The translations under genes were made by a program, and so were the position numbers. A stretch of DNA of 8,305 nt from Alphaproteobacteria bacterium (lineage in GTDB: Bacteria > Pseudomonadota > Alphaproteobacteria > CAISOG01), in NCBI GenBank assembly GCA_018883285.1, contig VEQJ01000042.1, positions 1 through 8,305 on the forward strand, written 5' to 3'. Shown here piece by piece: positions 1 through 5,434 of the stretch. The stretch's first letter is position 1. Each line of letters begins with the position of its first letter. The notes below the pieces were generated by a model. The model saw only the letters and a list, made by a program, of their open reading frames with translations, ran no database searches and was not told the origin of the DNA.

Positions 1-34
1 ACAGTCGACCGCTCTACCACTGAGCTACCGGGGA
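1..34 (-). tRNA. tRNA-Asn (probable), 5' half only, cut by window edge
   Basis: Read on the minus strand this is the 5' half of a tRNA. It shows a 7-nt acceptor strand TCCCCGG, then T8-A9, a D-stem GCTC/GAGC closing a 7-nt loop AGTGGTA, base G26, the 5' anticodon-stem strand GTCGA, and the start of the anticodon loop CTGT. The first two anticodon bases are therefore G34-U35, which allows Asn, Asp, His or Tyr. The TCCCCGG acceptor with a CTGT loop fits alphaproteobacterial tRNA-Asn (GUU) from memory, so Asn is the best call. The third anticodon base, T-arm and 3' acceptor lie outside the window. The four edge bases could also be an adapter remnant, in which case the anticodon evidence would be lost. 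Confidence 0.8.
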
Positions 35-45
35 ATAAGGAATGA

Positions 46-74
46 ACTATAACCAGCCTTTGACGATTGGAAAA
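46..74 (-). promoter_or_regulatory. weak candidate promoter for the tRNA gene
   Basis: On the minus strand a good -10-like hexamer TATAGT (46-51) lies 11 bases before the mature tRNA 5' end. A poor -35-like TTTTCC (69-74) lies 17 bases further upstream. The short leader would suit a tRNA promoter. No intrinsic terminator is visible between the preceding gene and the tRNA, so read-through transcription is the alternative. Inference only. Confidence 0.3.
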
Positions 75-95
75 GCCTTTCGTGCAGTTATGCTG

Positions 96-899
96 TTATT
101 TTTTCTTTCTGGCTTCGGCAATCGCGGCCTTAATCTGGCTTTCTTGCACCGCGCCAGGGAAGGTTTGATCGCCAATGACCATAAAGGGGGTGCCCTGAAT
201 GCCCAGATCTTCGGCCAATTTCAGGCTGCGCGCCAGGGCATCGCTGACCGCCTTATCGGCCATATCCTTTTTCAGCTGCGCCACATCCAACCCAGCTTTT
301 TCGGCCGCCTCAAACACCACGGCTTCGCTGTCAATGGGTTTTTTAAGGGTCATCAGCGCCATATGCAGATTCAAATGCTTACCCTGGCGGGCGGCGGCGA
401 TAGAGGCCTTGGCGGCAATCGATGATTCGGGGCGCAGGAAAGGCTTGTCCTTAAAGACCCAGCGGACGTTGCCATCCTCCTCCACCGCTTTTTTCAGGGT
501 GGGCGCCTGTATTTTGCAATAGCCGCAATTGTAGTCGTAAAACTCCACAATGGTGACATCCCCCTTGGGATTGCCCGCCACCGGGCTATCGGTGTCGGCC
601 GTCAAATCTTTTTTGCGGGTTTTGATCAGATCATCACGCTTTTTTGCCTGCGCCGCCTGTTCTTCCATTTGTGCCCTGTTGACCGATTCGACGATCAGCT
701 GCGGCTCCTTAGCAATCACCTCACGCACAATGGCGCGCACATCCTCACGGCTAAGGGGCGCCGCCGATTTTGCAGGCTCAGAGGGCGCCTTAGGGGCTGA
801 GGATGCAGCATTTTGTGCCTGCGCCGACGTCAAGGGGATAGCGATACAGGCCATAATGGCGAGAAGGGCGGCGGTGGAGCGCATAACGGACAGCTTCAT
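96..899 (-). CDS. periplasmic thiol-disulfide oxidoreductase, DsbA/ScsC-like
   Basis: This is an exported 267-residue thioredoxin-fold protein that should form, reduce or isomerise disulfides in periplasmic proteins. A signal peptide covers about residues 1-28 (basic start, hydrophobic core, AQA cleavage site), followed by an Ala/Pro/Ser/Lys-rich linker. Residues about 49-95 are a helical, charged segment resembling the N-terminal oligomerisation domain of ScsC-type proteins. The thioredoxin/DsbA domain starts near residue 113, with active site C125-G-Y-C128 and the cis-proline loop G236-T237-P238-F. The CGYC site differs from CPHC of classical DsbA and fits the Com1/ScsC-like branch. The ATG is supported by AAGG about 9 bases upstream. 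No dsbB- or dsbD-like partner is present in the window. Oxidase versus isomerase role cannot be decided from sequence. It could equally be annotated generically as a DsbA-family protein. Confidence 0.9.
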   Translation of the reverse strand: MKLSVMRSTAALLAIMACIAIPLTSAQAQNAASSAPKAPSEPAKSAAPLSREDVRAIVREVIAKEPQLIVESVNRAQMEEQAAQAKKRDDLIKTRKKDLTADTDSPVAGNPKGDVTIVEFYDYNCGYCKIQAPTLKKAVEEDGNVRWVFKDKPFLRPESSIAAKASIAAARQGKHLNLHMALMTLKKPIDSEAVVFEAAEKAGLDVAQLKKDMADKAVSDALARSLKLAEDLGIQGTPFMVIGDQTFPGAVQESQIKAAIAEARKKK

Positions 900-1022
900 T
901 TCAAATAACCTTTGCGAATTTGGATTGGGGTGAGTTTTTCATATGCCCTGAAACAGGCGGCGGATGAAGAAAGACCTAACCAAGAGCATAGCCTTCTTTT
1001 AACCCGCTGCCCAGCCCTCTAA

Positions 1023-1544
1023 TTAATCGACCACCTTAACGCCAGCCGGCCGTTTAATTTCCGTCGGCAGATTGTTGGCGGGCAATACCCGTTGGTATTC
1101 GCCAGTGGTTTGCACCATCACCCGCTCACCCGCCGCCATCACCCGCTCACCCTCTTTCGATTCCTGGGTGACAACAATGGTGTTGCCGGTTTCCAGGGTG
1201 ATGGTGTATTCCAGGCCATCGCGATCGGAAATCGCCTGTTCCGCCAGGGCGCCAGCGGCTAAACCAGCCACCAGGCCAACACCAGTCGCCCAGTCTTTAC
1301 CGCGCCCCTTGCCCGTTAGATTGCCAAGACCTGCGCCCGTTGCACCGCCCAACACGGCGCCAGCCCCTGTGTTTTCGCCGCGAATTTGGATGTTACGGAC
1401 GGAAAGCACCGTGCCAAAGCTGACGGATGTAGTCTTGCCCACCTCTTTGGCGTCATAGGTGTTCTGGCTGCGGGTTGCACAACCGCTAAGCTGCACCAGC
1501 AAAAAGGATACGGCCAGCAGGGCGGTTAAAAATCTCAGCTTCAT
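1023..1544 (-). CDS. glycine-zipper outer-membrane lipoprotein (SlyB/17 kDa antigen-like)
   Basis: This is a 173-residue lipoprotein. A signal peptide with a hydrophobic core ends in the lipobox L19-S-G-C22, so Cys22 should be lipidated. Residue +2 is Ala rather than Asp, which in the enterobacterial Lol rule favours the outer membrane. Residues about 58-104 form a Gly/Ala-rich segment with repeated GxxxG spacing, the hallmark of the glycine-zipper 2TM family (SlyB, Pcp, rickettsial 17 kDa antigen). A conserved-looking beta-rich part precedes it (GTVLSVRNIQI), and a C-terminal part (about 111-155) resembles the YTITLETG...VVTQ tail of that family. Start: ATG preceded by AGGAG with an 8-base spacer. 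Such proteins are thought to support envelope integrity, but exact function is usually unknown. It lies upstream of the disulfide protein on the same strand with a 123-base gap, so co-transcription is uncertain. Confidence 0.88.
   Translation of the reverse strand: MKLRFLTALLAVSFLLVQLSGCATRSQNTYDAKEVGKTTSVSFGTVLSVRNIQIRGENTGAGAVLGGATGAGLGNLTGKGRGKDWATGVGLVAGLAAGALAEQAISDRDGLEYTITLETGNTIVVTQESKEGERVMAAGERVMVQTTGEYQRVLPANNLPTEIKRPAGVKVVD
1115..1152. repeat. 17-bp exact direct repeat, 21-bp period, inside the lipoprotein gene
   Basis: The 17-base word CCATCACCCGCTCACCC occurs at 1115-1131 and again at 1136-1152, a period of 21 bases (seven codons). In the lipoprotein it encodes two copies of GERVM (residues 132-136 and 139-143). 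This looks like a small in-frame duplication within the C-terminal domain. Confidence 0.8.
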
Positions 1545-1610
1545 GGCAAAAACTCCTAAAGACAGGGGGAATGGTTGGATGGAAAGGCTAGGTCACAAAT
1601 CATTGGTACG

Positions 1611-1621
1611 CTTATCATAAG
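1611..1621. promoter_or_regulatory. short palindrome upstream of the lipoprotein gene, possible operator/-10 region
   Basis: CTTATCATAAG is a perfect 5-bp inverted repeat around one central base. It lies about 67 bases upstream of the lipoprotein start, in the AT-rich part of the 148-base gap between proB and that gene. Read on the minus strand it contains TATGAT, a fair -10 hexamer, but no good -35 lies 16-18 bases upstream. A promoter overlapped by a small operator is possible but unproven. Confidence 0.25.
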
Positions 1622-1692
1622 ATATAACCGAAAATTTATGGTAGGATTATGGCCTAGCGCAAGGGGGGAACGGGCTTGCAGGGCTGCATCGG

Positions 1693-2835
1693 TTAAAGCA
1701 AGGCCAAATCATTGTGGTGGATCAGGGCGTCGTTGTTGCTGAAGCCCAAAATTTCCTCAAACTCCTGGCTTTTGTGACCCAACAGGCGTCGTGCCTCCGC
1801 CGCGCTGTATTGCACCAGGCCGTTGGCCAGCCGCTGTCCGTTTGCATCCAAAACCGTGACCACATCGCCGCGATCAAAATCGCCCTGCACCGCGGTGGTG
1901 CCAACCGCCAACAGGCTGCCCCCCCGTTGCAAGGCCTTGGCGGCACCCGCATCGATGCTCAGACTGCCCGCCGGATTCAAACAGCCCGCCAGCCATTGTT
2001 TGCGCGCCGCCATCGGTGCCTGCCGCGCGATAAAGCGGGTGTGGAGCCCCCCCTGCAGCAGGGTGGTAAGGGGATGCAGCGGGCTGGCATTGGTAATCAG
2101 CAGGTCGCAACCGGCGGTCGTGGCAATGCGGGCGGCCAACAGCTTGCTGGCCATGCCGCCAGTACCGACGTTGGATCCGCTGCCGCCCCCCATCGCCTCA
2201 ATCTCCGGCGTTATTTCCTGCACCTCGGCCAGATGTTGCGCTGATGGATCCTTATTGGGATCGGCGGTGTAGAGGCCGTCAATATCGGATAGCAGAATGA
2301 CGGTATCGGCGCTAATCACCTGGGCAATGCGGGCGGCCAGGCGGTCATTGTCACCAAAACGAAGCTCAGCATTCGCCACCGCGTCATTTTCATTCAGGAT
2401 GGGGATTACCCGCTGCGCCAAAAGGGTGCCCAGGGTTTCGCAAAGATTCAGGTAGTGCTGGCGGTTTTCGGTATCGCTTAGGGTCGGCAACACCTGTGCC
2501 ACGGTAATGTTATGCGCGGCCAAGCCCAGGTCAAAGGCATGCGCCAGTTTGATTTGACCGATAGCACTGGCCGCCTGTTTTTCCTTAAGCAGTCTGGGGC
2601 GGTGGCTTAGCCCTAAGCCTGCCCGCCCAAGCGCCACCGCGCCAGAGGATACCACCAACAGCTCCTTACCCGCCTGATGCCAGGTGGCCAAATCGGCCAG
2701 AAAGCTGGCAAACCAAGTTTGTTTCAGCTGGCCATTATGGATGAGGGAGGATGAACCAACCTTTAGGACAAGGCGCTTAGCGCGACTAAACCATTCAGGG
2801 GGTTGATGGGCGGGCAGTTGGGCGTCGGCGGGCAT
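1693..2835 (-). CDS. proB: glutamate 5-kinase with C-terminal PUA domain
   Basis: Cytosolic enzyme of the first step of proline synthesis: ATP phosphorylates L-glutamate to gamma-glutamyl phosphate, which ProA then reduces. The 380 residues are full length, slightly longer than the usual ~367-375. The amino-acid kinase domain (about 18-270) shows the Lys-Val-Gly-Ser nucleotide motif (K25-VGSSSL), VSSGAV (62-67), N148-ENDAV, FGDND (160-164), SDIDGLYT (183-190) and GTGGM (224-228). Residues about 287-365 form the PUA domain. No key residue appears missing. It follows grxD on the same strand with a 16-base gap. The ATG at 2835 has no recognisable Shine-Dalgarno, and no alternative start codon exists before the first motif, so translation probably depends on coupling to grxD. 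The usual partners obg and proA are absent here. The enzyme is normally feedback-inhibited by proline. Confidence 0.96.
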   Translation of the reverse strand: MPADAQLPAHQPPEWFSRAKRLVLKVGSSSLIHNGQLKQTWFASFLADLATWHQAGKELLVVSSGAVALGRAGLGLSHRPRLLKEKQAASAIGQIKLAHAFDLGLAAHNITVAQVLPTLSDTENRQHYLNLCETLGTLLAQRVIPILNENDAVANAELRFGDNDRLAARIAQVISADTVILLSDIDGLYTADPNKDPSAQHLAEVQEITPEIEAMGGGSGSNVGTGGMASKLLAARIATTAGCDLLITNASPLHPLTTLLQGGLHTRFIARQAPMAARKQWLAGCLNPAGSLSIDAGAAKALQRGGSLLAVGTTAVQGDFDRGDVVTVLDANGQRLANGLVQYSAAEARRLLGHKSQEFEEILGFSNNDALIHHNDLALL

Positions 2836-2851
2836 GGATAGCGACGGGGGG

Positions 2852-3208
2852 TTAATCGGGGCGTTGCGCGGGCAACAAATTCTGCGCGGTTAACAGCTCC
2901 GCCAATTCCCCGCTGGCAAACATTTCGCGCACAATATCGCATCCGCCAATCAACTCACCCTGCACATAAAGCTGTGGAAAGGTTGGCCAATCGGAAAAAT
3001 CTTTCAGGGTTTGCCGCAATTCAGGGTCGGATAGAATGTCGGCGCTGCCATAGGGCACCCCCAACTGCGCCAGAATCTGCACCACCACATTGGAAAAGCC
3101 GCAATGGGGGGCGGCGGGTGACCCCTTCATGTACAGCATAATGGCGTTGTCGGCCAAATCCTGCTGAATGCGGGCAACAACATCGGGATTTAGCGATGGC
3201 GTGGTCAT
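2852..3208 (-). CDS. grxD: monothiol glutaredoxin, Grx4/GrxD type
   Basis: A small cytosolic glutaredoxin that, in this family, binds a glutathione-coordinated [2Fe-2S] cluster as a homodimer or with BolA, and takes part in iron-sulfur delivery and iron sensing. With the start at 3208 it is 118 residues, close to the family length. The diagnostic monothiol site is C36-G-F-S39 within KGSPAAPHCGFS. The glutathione-binding segments WPTFPQLY (74-81) and GGCD (88-91) are intact. The start at 3208 is preferred over an in-frame start at 3229 because a GGAG element lies 7 bases upstream of it; the longer form would add seven residues outside the conserved fold. It is the first gene of a probable operon with proB. 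No bolA, its common neighbour, is present in the window. Confidence 0.94.
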   Translation of the reverse strand: MTTPSLNPDVVARIQQDLADNAIMLYMKGSPAAPHCGFSNVVVQILAQLGVPYGSADILSDPELRQTLKDFSDWPTFPQLYVQGELIGGCDIVREMFASGELAELLTAQNLLPAQRPD

Positions 3209-3215
3209 GGGATGG

Positions 3216-3219
3216 CTCC
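3216..3219 (-). promoter_or_regulatory. ribosome binding site deciding the grxD start
   Basis: GGAG on the minus strand, spaced 7 bases from the ATG at 3208. This is the reason for choosing the 118-residue form of the glutaredoxin instead of the longer frame starting at 3229. Confidence 0.7.
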
Positions 3220-3249
3220 GTTCTATCAAAAATGCAACTTCCGTCTTTT

Positions 3250-3278
3250 GGTATAATCAGCCGCATCCTGTTCGTCCA
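3250..3278 (-). promoter_or_regulatory. candidate sigma-70 promoter for grxD-proB
   Basis: On the minus strand TGGACG (3273-3278, 4 of 6 bases of the -35 consensus) and TATACC (3250-3255, 4 of 6 of the -10 consensus) are separated by the ideal 17 bases. They lie about 42 bases upstream of the grxD start. The position and spacing are good and the hexamers are moderate. No experimental support. Confidence 0.45.
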
Positions 3279-3462
3279 GTGGTGGCGAGAAAAATGGAAT
3301 GGGGCACCCTACTTTTACCATAAAGACTGTGGATGAAAGTGGTTTTTAGAGTGGGCGCGCTGAATCTAAGAATCCTTTGCCATAAGATGGTAAAAACCAT
3401 TTTATCGATATCTATCAAGTTTATATCAACGAAAAGCTTGGCTATATATTGGGATCGGTTGA

Positions 3463-3485
3463 ATTTTTTTATCAATGAAAAAAAT
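3463..3485. repeat. A/T inverted repeat (8-bp arms, 7-base loop)
   Basis: ATTTTTTT and AAAAAAAT flank the 7-base loop ATCAATG as a perfect 8-bp inverted repeat. A further GGGAT (3451-3455) can pair with ATCCC (3484-3488) outside it, using two of the same bases. The stem is all A/T and therefore weak. It may be a transcription-factor site, a weak bidirectional terminator-like element, or simply a by-product of AT-rich DNA. Confidence 0.4.
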
Positions 3486-3617
3486 CCCTGCGAACCATTA
3501 TTTTGCACAAAGGCAACAGCAGTTAATCAATTTATAAGATATTGCGACGTATATTAAACAGTGAAGAGGGCAGGAAGGTTTTAGAGTTTCTGGCACAAAG
3601 GTATTGAGGAATCGGCG

Positions 3618-3911
3618 ATGGACGCAAAGCTTTTTGTTAATCTGATATTCGGTAAGATTTTTCTGATTATCGTGTTGTTTCATGGGTTTGGTTGGGTGGA
3701 AAGCCTAGCGAAAACCCCTGCCATTCGCAATATTGCCGCCATAAGCAGTGGCCAGGGTGTTTATGCCTCAACAGGCATGAATGGTGATAAACAGCAGCAA
3801 GCATTAATGAATTTGGTTGGACAGATGCAATCGAATGGGATGGGCAATCTTTTAACCGCTGACCCACAAACCCTCCAGCAATTGGCGGGGCAGCTGTCAT
3901 CATCCATGTAA
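3618..3911 (+). CDS. small uncharacterised membrane-anchored protein, first of a pair
   Basis: A 97-residue protein that I do not recognise. Residues about 5-24 are strongly hydrophobic (LFVNLIFGKIFLIIVLF) and are best read as a transmembrane anchor or uncleaved signal segment. The rest is polar, rich in Gln, Ser, Gly and Met, and ends in a probable amphipathic helix, D82-PQTLQQLAGQL-93. Coding is supported by a GAGGA ribosome binding site 7 bases before the ATG and by the like-stranded partner gene 34 bases downstream, which shares the P-x-[ST]-L-Q motif. It stands after an AT-rich gap and on the opposite strand to all other genes. It could be an envelope or secreted small protein. Function is unknown and no domain can be named. 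Confidence 0.65.
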   Translation: MDAKLFVNLIFGKIFLIIVLFHGFGWVESLAKTPAIRNIAAISSGQGVYASTGMNGDKQQQALMNLVGQMQSNGMGNLLTADPQTLQQLAGQLSSSM

Positions 3912-3945
3912 GCGGATGTTAAGCAATCTATAGGATACTAACGTT

Positions 3946-4419
3946 ATGTCACAGTTTCTTACCCGTTATGCAGGCCAATTGTTGCTGTTGTACCTTGGCT
4001 TTACCGCCGTGCAGCAGGTTGGGCAGGGGTTGGATTTGGGCAGCTCACCCTTTGAGCAAAAAATGATTAGCCTGTTTGAAAACAACCCCGATAGCTTGCA
4101 AATCGCCTCTAACCAATTGATGCAGCAGTTTGGGCAACAATTTGGGCAACAGGCAGCGCAACCCATGAACACCCTGTATAACCAGGCGGTTGTGCCCGTC
4201 GTTAACCAGATGGCCGCCATACAGCGTCAGGGGACGGCGGCTGCCCAGGGATTGGGGCGCCCACTGCCCAATGCAACAGCATATCCTGGCCAACGGGTAC
4301 AGCAGCGCGACTATGCGCCCGCCAGCGTGCAGCCGCATCGGCCAGGCTTTGTCCAAAATATGGAATTGCCAGCGGGCGGAATGACCCGCACCAGCATGGT
4401 GGTAAACTATGAGCGGTAA
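3946..4419 (+). CDS. uncharacterised Gln-rich membrane-anchored protein, second of a pair
   Basis: A 157-residue protein with no family I recognise. Residues about 8-22 (YAGQLLLLYLGFTAV) form a short hydrophobic helix, a likely membrane anchor. Residues 45-70 contain N47-PDSLQIASNQL-58 followed by the tandem FGQQFGQQ. This segment aligns with the C-terminal end of the preceding protein (common pattern L-x4-P-x-[ST]-L-Q-x4-Q-L). The remainder (about 70-157) is rich in Gln, Ala and Pro and looks largely disordered. An AGGA ribosome binding site lies 10 bases before the ATG, and the upstream gene ends 34 bases earlier, so the two are probably co-transcribed. It runs convergently towards the His-rich protein gene with only 12 bases between stop codons, and no hairpin terminator is evident there. 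Confidence 0.72.
   Translation: MSQFLTRYAGQLLLLYLGFTAVQQVGQGLDLGSSPFEQKMISLFENNPDSLQIASNQLMQQFGQQFGQQAAQPMNTLYNQAVVPVVNQMAAIQRQGTAAAQGLGRPLPNATAYPGQRVQQRDYAPASVQPHRPGFVQNMELPAGGMTRTSMVVNYER
4129..4152 (+). repeat. 12-bp tandem repeat encoding FGQQ twice
   Basis: TTTGGGCAACAA (4129-4140) is followed directly by TTTGGGCAACAG (4141-4152), identical except for the last base. It encodes F-G-Q-Q twice in the Gln-rich protein (residues 62-69). It is a simple in-frame duplication that could vary in copy number between strains. Confidence 0.85.
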
Positions 4420-4431
4420 GTGGGGCGCGGG

Positions 4432-5394
4432 TTAGTCTTTAGCCTTATCCTGCACCGTAACGCCAAAAGGTAGGATTAGGTCGCGCCCATCCAGGCGAAT
4501 TTGCACGAAAATTTTGATGAAACCCGATTGGCCAGGTGCCAAGTGAAATTGCAGGGTAGGGCCAGCGCGATCGGCGGCGCCTTTCGGTTCTTTCCCCATC
4601 GGATGACTGTGCAAAACGCTTTGGCCATTGTTGGCATAGGCCACCACATGGGCAAAAGCCCCCAAAACCGGTTCCAAATTGTGTATCGGTTGACCCACCA
4701 GATTGGTTACCGTTACCGTGCCAATTGACGCCTTATCGGACTGAAGCGGCGGATCGAAGGACAGCTTGGCCTTAAGTGACCCCAAGGTTGCTTCATCAAC
4801 CAACGTGGTATCGATGGGGTTGGGGGCAGGGCTAACGCCAGCAAGGCTGGCGGGCAAAAATTGTTGCTGCGCTGGCCGCTGAGCACCCTTAGCCAGCGGG
4901 GTTATATCCGCCCACAGTTGGTAATTGCCTGGTTTGTTGGGGGTAAAGCGAAAGGTGAACAGGGTGGCATCCTTGGCCGTTGGTTGGGGATGCAGATGGA
5001 AAAAGTCGGTCAGGCTGGAATCATTAACAAACAGATGCAGCTTTTTGGTGTGCACCTCCTTTAAGTCCTTAAAAGACAAAGCTTTACCATCAGCCTGACG
5101 GCGCAGGCGAAAGCGGACGGTAACGGCCTTGCCAGGCTCTAGCTGGGGGGCGTCAACCAATTCTAAGCTGATTGTATCGGCCGCTTCGATGGGGCTGGTT
5201 TCATGCGGCGATGCGGCAGGGTTAGCATGGTTTTGATGCGCCGCATGGCTGTCATGTTCGCTATGTTCTGCATGATTGCCCATTGTATTAGAATGATCCG
5301 TTGCCCAAGAGCTGGTAGGAACCGTAGCCAGCAGCAGGACAAGCAGGGCAGCGCGCCACAAAACCGCTAACGCCGTTGGTGGTATCATGGTCAT
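4432..5394 (-). CDS. exported His-rich protein with two HLHP-type domains, possibly metal-binding
   Basis: A 320-residue exported protein with a signal peptide of about 31 residues (hydrophobic core, cleavage after SSWA). It is followed by a linker with eight histidines between residues 34 and 64 (spacing such as H-x2-H-x2-H), a typical metal-chelating composition. Two beta-rich halves follow. The first (about 75-165) contains HTKKLHLFV (115-123) and HLHP (133-136). The second (about 208-314) contains GAFAHVVAY (245-253) and LHSHP (261-265). From memory, paired H...LHLFV...HLHP domains occur in secreted proteins near heavy-metal or copper genes, but the reaction is unknown. The ATG at 5394 has AAGG 8 bases upstream. 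A GTG at 5427, seven bases after the DUF4340 stop codon, would add 11 residues but has no ribosome binding site. It is the last gene of the GldG/DUF4340 operon. Confidence 0.82.
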   Translation of the reverse strand: MTMIPPTALAVLWRAALLVLLLATVPTSSWATDHSNTMGNHAEHSEHDSHAAHQNHANPAASPHETSPIEAADTISLELVDAPQLEPGKAVTVRFRLRRQADGKALSFKDLKEVHTKKLHLFVNDSSLTDFFHLHPQPTAKDATLFTFRFTPNKPGNYQLWADITPLAKGAQRPAQQQFLPASLAGVSPAPNPIDTTLVDEATLGSLKAKLSFDPPLQSDKASIGTVTVTNLVGQPIHNLEPVLGAFAHVVAYANNGQSVLHSHPMGKEPKGAADRAGPTLQFHLAPGQSGFIKIFVQIRLDGRDLILPFGVTVQDKAKD

Positions 5395-5402
5395 CGTCTT
5401 GG

Positions 5403-5406
5403 CCTT
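5403..5406 (-). promoter_or_regulatory. ribosome binding site deciding the start of the His-rich protein
   Basis: AAGG on the minus strand with an 8-base spacer to the ATG at 5394. The alternative GTG at 5427 is preceded by a pyrimidine-rich stretch without a Shine-Dalgarno. That GTG could still be used by re-initiation after the DUF4340 stop codon, since it follows within seven bases. Confidence 0.5.
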
Positions 5407-5434
5407 GGTTGGGATAGAAACTTGCACGAAAAGA

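Larger units (their letters stand above)
3230..3617. other. AT-rich intergenic region, no convincing gene
   Basis: A 388-base stretch between divergent grxD and the small plus-strand gene at 3618. It is visibly richer in A/T than the flanking genes, especially from 3390 to 3560. It holds the candidate grxD promoter at its left end, a short hairpin (ATGGT-AAAA-ACCAT, 3387-3400), the palindrome TATCGATA (3403-3410) and an A/T inverted repeat (3463-3485). Open frames exist on both strands (3333-3557 plus, 3257-3508 minus) but lack ribosome binding sites and protein-like composition. A weak plus-strand promoter pair, TTTATA and TATATA with a 17-base spacer around 3420-3448, could serve the downstream genes. 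A small RNA gene cannot be excluded. Confidence 0.6.

Noticed and set aside
1015..1060. Possible terminator behind the lipoprotein gene
   Set aside because: Only 4-bp stems such as GCTG/CAGC are found and no T-tract follows in the right position.
1714..2244. Long plus-strand frame (176 codons) opposite proB
   Set aside because: It is antisense to the well-conserved proB, with a composition typical of a reverse-strand shadow of a GC-richer gene.
3257..3508. Minus-strand open frame of 83 codons upstream of grxD
   Set aside because: It begins with GTG after a pyrimidine-rich stretch without a Shine-Dalgarno, covers the candidate grxD promoter and resembles no family.
3333..3557. Plus-strand open frame of 74 codons in the AT-rich gap
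   Set aside because: No ribosome binding site before its ATG, unremarkable composition, and it overlaps a similar-sized frame on the other strand; most likely chance.
4384..4432. Inverted repeat ACCCGC...GCGGGT and small hairpin CACCA-GCA-TGGTG at the convergent gene ends, as a terminator
   Set aside because: The 37-base loop is too long, the small hairpin has only 5 bp, and no T-run follows on either strand.
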